NCBI GenBank assembly: GCA_013397455.1
Contig: VYZB01000380.1
Span: forward strand, 118,344-182,343
DNA length: 64,000 bases
From: Crotophaga sulcirostris
Lineage: Eukaryota > Chordata > Aves > Cuculiformes > Crotophagidae
Direction of reading: 5' to 3'
Shown here: one piece after another, positions 56,885 through 64,000 of the stretch
How positions within the stretch are numbered: position 1 is the first letter of the stretch
Layout: each line of letters begins with the position of its first letter
Notes under the pieces: model-generated
Seen by the model: only the letters and a program-made list of their open reading frames with translations
What the model was told of the DNA's origin: nothing
Databases searched by the model: none
Program-made: the position numbers and the translations under genes

Positions 56885-57915
56885 AATCATAGAATCATCT
56901 GGTTGGAAAAGACCTCTGAGATCATCAAGTCCAACCATACCTGTCCACTTACTAAACCATATCCCTGAGAAACCCATCTACCCGTCTTTTAAACACCTCC
57001 AGGGGTGGTGACTCAACCACCTCCCTGGGCAGCCTGATCCAGTACCTCACCACACTTTCAGTGAAGAAATTTTTCCTAATGTCTAAGTCTGAACCTCCCC
57101 TGGCACAACTTGTGGCTATTTCCCCTCATCCTGTCACCTGTCACTTGGGAGAAGAGACCAACACTCACCTCACCACAACCTCATTTCAGGCAGTTGTAGA
57201 CAGTAATGAGGTCTCCCCTCAGCCTCCTCTTCACTAAGCTAAACAGCTCCAGTTCCCTCAGCTGCTCCTCGTAAGACTTGTTCTCCAGCCCCTTCACCAG
57301 CCTCGTTGCCCTTCTCTGGACACACTCCAACATCTCAGTGTCCTTCATGTAGTGAGGGGCCCAGAACTGCCAACAGTACTCGAGGTGAGGCCTCACCAGT
57401 GCTGAGTACAGGGGCACAATCACTGCCCTGGTCCTGCTGGCCACGCTGTTTCTGATACAGGCCAAGATGCCACTGGCCTTCTTGGCCACCTGGGCACACT
57501 GCTGGCTCATATTCAGCCGGTTGTCAACCAACCAGGTCCTTCTCTGTCAGGCCAAGTCCTGCACTTGGGACACAAGAACCCCAGGCAGTGTTACAGACTT
57601 GGGGCAGAATGCCTGGGGTTCTTGTGTCCCAAGTGCAGGACTTGGCACCTGGTCTTGTTGAACCTCATCCCATTGGTTTCAGCCCATCGATCCAGCCTAT
57701 CCAGATCCCTCTGCAGAGCCTCCCTTCCTTCAAGCAGGTCAACACTACCACCCAGGTTAGTGTCATCCACAACTTTACTAAGGGCACATTCAGTCCCTTC
57801 GTCCAAATTATTGATAAAGATATTGAACAGGACTGGCCCCAGCACTGAACCCTGGGGAACACCACTTGTAACCGGCCTCCAACTGGATTTAACTCCATTT
57901 ACCACCACCCTTTGA
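56885..57915 (-). mobile_element. CR1 LINE, about 1 kb, antisense, with an internal inverted duplication
   Basis: The 3' end at 56885 reads AATCATAGAATCATCTGGTT in reverse complement. On the - strand, 57908-57591 encodes the end of the CR1 reverse-transcriptase palm ([20 protein letters not shown], then [10 protein letters not shown] where a F/YADD box is expected, and [18 protein letters not shown]). 57531-57181 encodes the following part ([40 protein letters not shown]). Between them lies the inverted repeat at 57551-57646, which breaks the frame. A stop follows NCLK at 57181. It is relatively young by appearance but inactive and 5'-truncated. Confidence 0.95.
57551..57646. repeat. Perfect 37-bp inverted repeat with 22-nt spacer
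   Basis: Arm 57551-57587 is the exact reverse complement of arm 57610-57646, with no mismatch. The spacer is 57588-57609. The right arm is in the native orientation of the surrounding antisense CR1. The left arm and spacer are in the opposite orientation and replace the expected CR1 segment. Confidence 0.97.
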
Positions 57916-58675
57916 GCATATTTTTCTTATTACTTTTTCTGCTTTGCTTTTTTTTTTGTTTGACTGTTGTTTGTTTGGTTTTTTTCTTACAGAAAGAACT
58001 AAAAATTAAACTCAAGAGAGCTACAAAAGTTATTTTAGAGATGTTACCCTTTCTTTCCATTTGCTTCCCTGACCCCTTACTGAAAACACACAGCATTAAT
58101 AGATTTATTCTTCTTCAGGCAAAATGCTCATGAATACTGCTGGAAGTGTTGTATGAACAAAGCCTTCACAAGCAGGTCAAAAATTAGGAAGTTTGATTGT
58201 GTTTCAGGAAGAGAGGAGAGGCAGAAGGAAGACAACCTTTGGTCCCTTTCTCAGTATGCAGGAGAATTTAGTTGGATTTGCTTCTAATCCCCGTCTTGTA
58301 ATATCTACTGTTGCCCTCCATAAGACAGGTTACTGAGACAACACATTTTTTTAAATTAACCTAATTTTACCACAGACAATATTGAAATCTCTGTAGCCCA
58401 ATAGAAGAATTTGGAATAGTTATTTTCATTGGCTTTACACAGAAAATATTTTTAAAGATCATTGTAGCATAAAATTAAAAATAGAATGATTGCTTCAACC
58501 ACTTTATTCCTTCAAACCAGAGATAATTTTATGAGAGTTTGGGTTTTTTTGTGCGCTGTGGATGTTGCAGAGATACAAGATGGCCAGATAGGGTTTGAAG
58601 GGAAACTACATGGAAGTATAAAATGTTAACAGGACAGTCTTCTTACCCTGTGTTGGGACCTCATGTTTTTTATGT
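57916..58675. other. Intergenic DNA, T-rich then AT-rich
   Basis: T/G-rich low complexity at about 57930-57990, otherwise nothing recognised. Confidence 0.65.
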
Positions 58676-59115
58676 GGTTGCCAAATCATCCAAGTTGGCA
58701 GGGACTTTGGGAGGTCCCAAGTGCAACCTCCTGCTAAAAGTGAGATCAGCAGAGTTCAGATCCAGTTGCTCAAGGCCTCATCCAAGGAAGGTGAGTCCAC
58801 ATCTTCTCTGGGCAAAATGCTTCCAGTGCTTATTCATCCTTACAGGAAAATCATTTTCTTTATACCCAGTGTGAAGCTCTCCTGTTTCAGTGTATGACCT
58901 CTGTATGGATCCTGACTGTACCTGCTCAGTAACCTCCTTGTAGGTATAGGAAGGATGTGTTAGGTCTCCCCAACACCACCTCTTCAGGGCAAACAAATCC
59001 AGCTCTCTCAGGCTTTCCTAACAGGACCGGTGTTCCACCCCCTAAACACCTTTGTGGCCCTCCAGTAGTCTTGCTCTGGTTTGGGGAGGCCCCAAACTGG
59101 GCATAATATTCCAAT
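58676..59115 (-). mobile_element. Old CR1 LINE fragment, antisense
   Basis: Reverse-complement CR1 order in degenerate form: GGGAGGTCCCAAGTGCAACC, CTCAAGGCCTCATCCAAGG, ACCACCTCTTCAGGGC, ATCCAGCTCTCTCAGGC, CCTTTGTGGCCCTCCAG, CCCCAAACTGGGCATAATAT. Confidence 0.8.
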
Positions 59116-60500
59116 ATTGTTGTTTATTATTTTAGACCACATTTTGAAGAGTTAATGAACGACCTATATTTTAAGAATTTAAAGGAGGTAGAGATTGACT
59201 TGGAAATAAAGAGTTGGAAGCTGGGTTGTGTGTAAATTTACTTATTTTTGATGTTTAGATATGAAGCTCATCATGATCACCCATTTCTTTCACTATGTAG
59301 ACTTACCGTATTATTGCTGAGACTCTGGACTTAGGAAAGATGATGACTTCAGTGTAGGGGAGATAAATAACAAACTATAGGAACATGGAGCATTTTCTTT
59401 TAAAATAAACTTTGGTATTGTTCATTTTAAGATCTCTCCCTGCTATATGATGAAGTTAGGACACTTCCAGATCACATCATATGGAGCCCAATAAAGAATG
59501 GGGACGTTTGACTACTTTATATTGCAAAAGCATCAGTGTGTTGGCTTTAATACAACCAAAGTGTAGAAGCTAAGATCTTTTACAGTCAGTGAAACCTCTG
59601 TGGAGCACAACACATAAAACTGCATTTTCAGTGAACAGAATCCTAGTTCTATAAAATAATTTGATTTCAGAACAGTGTATAATGAATCATCTCAGCAATG
59701 TTCAAGTGCATTAATTTGGCTGCTGAGACTTTTGAATAAGTTATTGAAAATACACCCCTTCCTAGCTATTCCCACAGCTAAAGCTGTTGCCCAGACTTTC
59801 GTCATCTGGTATTTCAATCATTGCCACATCATCTTCTTGGGCCTTGACTAATGCATTATTTCTATGATCATGTTCATTGAACGTACTGTTGCTCAGATAT
59901 TTTTACCAGTTCCTCACTCTTGACAAAGTCCCCCGTAGAACGCGTGCAATGTCCATCAGTGCCCCAGTGTTGCACCACTGTACACAGAGAGCGCCGTGCT
60001 TAGAGGGAATTCCTCTCGATTGATTTCAGTGGGACAAACAACACAAAGGCTTACCACATGCTACAGAACCCATCCTAGTCTTTTTCCTTCCTCTGCTCTT
60101 TAACCTTTCAAGCCCTCTGACTCTTGTTCCTCTGACTTTAAACACATTCTGGGCTCTCCAGACTCTGGTTTGGCTTCTGAGCCACTGACACCATTCTCCC
60201 CACAATCTTTAATGACTTTTTCTTAATCATTTCTCAAAGTTACCTTCATTCTTCTTGGTTTATCAACCATCATACACAGCTAGCTATGTGCTTGAATTCC
60301 TGTGCTCTGTTAGCTCTGTGGTTCTTTTTCTCCCCAGCCTTTGTTTTCTGTTATCATTCCTTCAGAAGTTCATCCAAAGGGGATGCTCTGGTGGTCCTTA
60401 TGCACCTTCCAGCTGCCTGGCAGGGGCTGACTAGTCTCTTCAATGCATCTCTTCTTTCCTCCTTCTACCCTCTCTCTCTGGGTATTCTTCTCTGAGAACA
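59116..60500. other. Intergenic DNA, nothing recognised
   Basis: AT-rich, chance frames only. Confidence 0.65.
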
Positions 60501-60703
60501 CACTGAAAGGGTGATTGGCCACTGGAATGCACTGCCCAGGGAGGTGGTGGAGTCGCCGATCCTGGATGTGTTTAAGGGAAGACTGGATGAGGCACTCAGT
60601 GCCATGGTTTAGATGATGAGATGGTGTTAATGTTGGCTTATAGGTTGGACTTGATGATCTCAGAGGTCTCTTCCAACCTGGTTATACTGTGATACTGTGA
60701 TAT
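60501..60703 (+). mobile_element. CR1 LINE fragment with ATACTGTG-type tail
   Basis: It starts CACTGAAAGGGTGATTGG and runs through GGTGGTGGAGTCGCCGATC and GGTTGGACTTGATGATCTC to the tail ATACTGTGATACTGTGATA. It is nearly identical to the 3' parts of the elements ending at 14230 and 43652. Confidence 0.93.
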
Positions 60704-62316
60704 TATTTCTGTAATGGCAACTGGTCATCACCTGAGACTTGCTTGCAGATTTGGCAATAAGATTATATCCAGTAAGAAGATACTTCGCATGCAGCCTATT
60801 TAAAAACATCAGTTTTTCATCCATCATAGTGTCAAAACTGTCATCCAGATTCTTATTGCCAAGTATCTGGGGTTTTGCAACATTGTATTCTGTGAATTTA
60901 AATCCAGTTGGGCCTGCTGTCTACCTAGTATAGTGTTCTTGGCCATTAACTTTGATTGTAATGCTCTTTTTCTTGCATACTTCCACTGATTCTTTCTCAC
61001 AATAGGAAACATAAAATGCTTGACTTCTCTTTGAAAGCACTTCTTGCCTATCATACCTCATGCAATACTGAGAGTTTATTTCCAGTCACTATTTGATCCA
61101 AGATATAGGTCTCCATCACTCAAATTCAACATCTTTCATACAAGTGATTTCCTACTGTCCCCTTAACAGCTCATCATGCTTAGAAAGAGCTCTTCATAAA
61201 CACTTTTAAAAAATAAATAATTATATTCCTTTAAAGTCATTGTGTTCCCTACTGAAGTCTTGAAAATGCCACTCCATCTCAGCTGCCTGCCTGTTACACA
61301 CCAACAGTGTCTCACTGTCCGCAGAAATTTCCTGTTGGTGCTCTCTTGGTGTAAATCACATCAAGCATCCCAAGGAAGTAGCTGTGTCCTGTACTTACAT
61401 GCCACGATGGGATGCTAGCCCAGGGTTAGTGCTGCCAGCTATTATGTGAGCTGCCTGTGGCTGATCCAGCCTGCCTGGCTCAAACTGGGTGTTGAAACCC
61501 CAGCCAGCTCCTGACCCACTGGCTGCAGGCTTCCTCCACAGAATTGGCTCCCACCTGGGCTACTGCCTCCCTCATTGCATACAGGGAAAACTCAGTGCTG
61601 AGGCCTCCTCCTGCTCTCAAAGGCTAGGAGTTTCACTTGGAGATAGTTTCCTCCTATTTATTTCCAGGTCTGGGAGACCTTCAAAGGAGGCCAGGCTGGA
61701 GAAGGGTGACAGGTGATCCTCCCTTAAGAACTGAGGAAATGTGTGAGACCTGTTGCCCCTGAAACACAGTAACATGCTTTGAGAGACTCAGCCATCTTCG
61801 GTGTCAGCAGGGCACCTTTCTGAATGTCCAGTTATGCTTTTATATATTTCAGACACATCCAGAAATTGAGTTGTGCTAGCAGCAAGGTCCTATATCACAA
61901 TTTACACAAAGGACTCCGAGACTCATCTCCAGGTAACTGCTGTAGGCTCAAAGTCCCATGACTATGGGTTTGTAGACCTGAAAACAGACAAGGAGATTGG
62001 TTCCTGGAGTTCTCTCAAAGGTGTTGATAACACCTCTCTTTGATTTCCCCTTCTTGTAGTCTGATCTCTCTGTCCCTTGGGTTGCAGCTTGGGAGGATCT
62101 GTGGGGTCATGGTACAATTTTATTTCTGCATCAGAAAATTGTAACCATGTACTCTAAAGATACTGCCAGTACACAAAGTCTCAGTCTCAGCTGTCTGTGG
62201 CATAAAATCTGTCACATGAAGTTAGAATGGATATGGGCGCTGCATGCCTTGGAGAAATCCAGTTGCCAGTAAACATCCTCCACTAAAATAAATCATGGCC
62301 TCTGTAGCAACTAGTT

Positions 62317-62349
62317 TATATACATATATATACACACACATATATATCT
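62317..62349. repeat. (TA)n/(CA)n microsatellite
   Basis: ATATACATATATATACACAC-type stretch of about 33 bases. Confidence 0.88.
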
Positions 62350-63091
62350 CATTTGGAAAGTTTCACTGTGTAAGTATATCGGGGAAAATAAAGACCACAA
62401 ACCACATATACACATTCCTTATTTTTTGCAGCCTTTTCCACAGCATTGACTCCAAATCCACTTGGAGATCACTGACAGTGAGCTAGAATGACCTTGACTG
62501 GTTTAGTTCTTAGGTCTGTGTTGGTTACTTGACAGGTCTCATCGCCGTAATTCTTAGATTATGACAACACCGGTACAGGTGCTCTGTGTAGCACAGTGGG
62601 ATCTCATAAACTGTAACCCCATAATGACTGCTATAATAAATAAAGGTTTGACATCAGAAGATATTATTATATACTGTAATGTGACTTTAAAAAAATCTTT
62701 ACATTTCATACTGGCAGTTAAACTACTATAGCACCACTACTGCACAGTAGATAAGTGTAAAGAATGGCAGCCCAGGGGTTACAACACTGTCTTGAGAACT
62801 TGGGAAACTCAGACCAAGTCTTGACGCTGTGGTACACATCCCTTTTGATTTCAGGAAAGTTATTTAGCCTCTTTATAACTCAGTCATCTGACTGGAAACT
62901 GAGGATACTGATGCTTCTCTGCTTCAGAGCAATATCATATTGATAAATAGAGTCAAAATTCTGAGGTCTCAGGATGGCATGGTAAACACCGTACAGTAAG
63001 ACTTGATTATTTGTGGTCACATTGTCTGGGCCATAGATGAAACCCCAGACTGGGTCTAACATGATTGATTAGCTCAGGCACAGTGCCCTGT

Positions 63092-63129
63092 TGTGCTCTT
63101 TCCAGGGCCTCTGCTCTGGAAAGAGCACA
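63092..63129. repeat. Perfect 14-bp hairpin, 10-nt loop
   Basis: TGTGCTCTTTCCAG (63092-63105) and CTGGAAAGAGCACA (63116-63129) are exact reverse complements. No T-run follows, so it is not an evident terminator. Confidence 0.9.
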
Positions 63130-63858
63130 TCTGCTTTGGTGAGAACCTAGCTGGCTCCATCCCGAGGCAGCTCAGGTATTTCAGCACCACATTGCTACAA
63201 CCAGAAGTGTCGAGGGGTTGAAAGGAGCAGGAACACCTAGTACAGAGTGAGCCTGGATTGAGCTGCGTTTATGGGACCTGGTTTTGTGCCAGCTGTGCCA
63301 GACCCAGGCTGCCTCCCCAGCTTTTGCACCTGCCCCGTAGTGCCCCAGGTCCTGCGGGGCTCATTAGGTCAGGCACAGCAGATCCAGCACTACAGGCAAG
63401 GAGCCAGGGTCTATGGGTACCTGCAGCACTGGGGAACAGGCTGTGAGTGAGGAGCACAGAAATCGAATGGCTCTGTGAGGTCAGTGGATGATGCTACGAG
63501 GAACTGACAGACCCTCCTGCATCAGAGAGAAATTCACCTGGAAAATCTTGGGTGCTCCCTTGTCTCACTCTTTTATCTGTACTGTTAAGAGTTCCTGTTT
63601 TATCAGCTCTACAATACCCTTACTAAGTAGAGATAAGGCTAGAAACAGCTAAAAATTACTTACTAAAGTTATACTTTAGGACTCCAAGAGCCGTCTTCCC
63701 AGAACGGTGAAATTCATGCTTCTAAGCAGATGCTTTGAAATGTGCGTGTTCAGATTTTAGGAAGCCAGTAGGAATTAAAAATAAATGAATCAAGGTCTTA
63801 AAACAAGGGATGAAAGAAAACAAAACAAAAAGAGTTAATAATCAAACACTGTGGGAAT

Positions 63859-63908
63859 AAAGAAAAGGGAAAAGAAAAAGAGAAAAGGGAAAAAGAAAGA
63901 AGAGAAAA
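63859..63908. repeat. 50-nt pure purine tract
   Basis: Only A and G occur on the + strand, in words such as AAGAAAAGGGAAAAG. It lies immediately upstream of a CpG-dense patch. Confidence 0.9.
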
Positions 63909-63935
63909 CTGAGCAGGACAAAGTTTCCCAAGCCT

Positions 63936-64000
63936 AGAAGCGGTGCAGGGACGCGACGCGGCGGCTTTGCGGGGAGAGAGTGCAGCCTGCCGAGGAACAG
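63936..64000 (+). promoter_or_regulatory. CpG-dense patch at window end, possible start of the next gene (RSPO2?)
   Basis: Eight CpG dinucleotides fall within about 60 bases at the window edge, after tens of kilobases of CpG-poor DNA. This looks like the edge of a CpG island. In mammals the next gene downstream of EIF3E, in the same orientation, is RSPO2. The patch is therefore a candidate for its promoter or untranslated first exon. No coding sequence is visible, and the strand and identity are inference only. Confidence 0.35.

Larger units (their letters stand above)
60704..63858. other. Intergenic DNA with microsatellite and hairpin
   Basis: No gene recognised. Contains the TA/CA microsatellite at 62317-62349 and the perfect hairpin at 63092-63129. 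The stretch about 63240-63480 is GC-richer but shows no gene structure. Confidence 0.6.

Overview
This is a vertebrate nuclear window, most likely from a bird. The evidence is one intron-rich eukaryotic gene, GT-AG introns, a CpG-island promoter, and many CR1 LINE fragments that are mostly 5'-truncated. CR1 elements dominate bird repeat content but also occur in turtles and crocodilians, so 'bird' is an inference. A 26-base run of N shows a draft assembly.

The only protein-coding gene I can support is EIF3E (eukaryotic translation initiation factor 3 subunit E, also called INT6) on the + strand. I traced all 13 coding exons from the ATG at 14644 to the TGA at 37008-37010. The joined reading frame is 1338 nt (445 codons plus stop), the same length as the mammalian protein. 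Every junction is GT-AG and phase-consistent. A CpG island (about 14400-15290) holds the promoter. A canonical AATAAA lies 107 nt after the stop.

Layout. Positions 1-13271 are upstream intergenic DNA with no recognisable gene; they hold a small tandem repeat, an A/C-rich low-complexity stretch and a fragment of a hAT-like element. Positions 13272-14400 are a nested pair of CR1 elements (a younger + copy inserted into an older - copy) that runs directly into the EIF3E CpG island. Positions 14400-37145 are EIF3E; its introns carry only short or old CR1 pieces plus one complete small hAT-like DNA transposon with a near-perfect 8-bp target-site duplication in intron 12. Positions 37145-63930 are downstream intergenic DNA with an assembly gap and about ten CR1 fragments on both strands. 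One of these (56885-57915) carries a perfect 37-bp inverted repeat that looks like a template-switch mutation. The last about 60 bases are a CpG-dense patch behind a 50-nt purine tract. By mammalian synteny this could be the start of the RSPO2 promoter or first exon, but no RSPO2 coding sequence is visible.

Nothing here resembles a new multi-gene system. The most interesting observations are the inverted-duplication hairpin, the nested transposon at the EIF3E promoter, the hAT-like family, the CR1 copies with an ATACTGTG-type tail, and the non-consensus last donor site of EIF3E.
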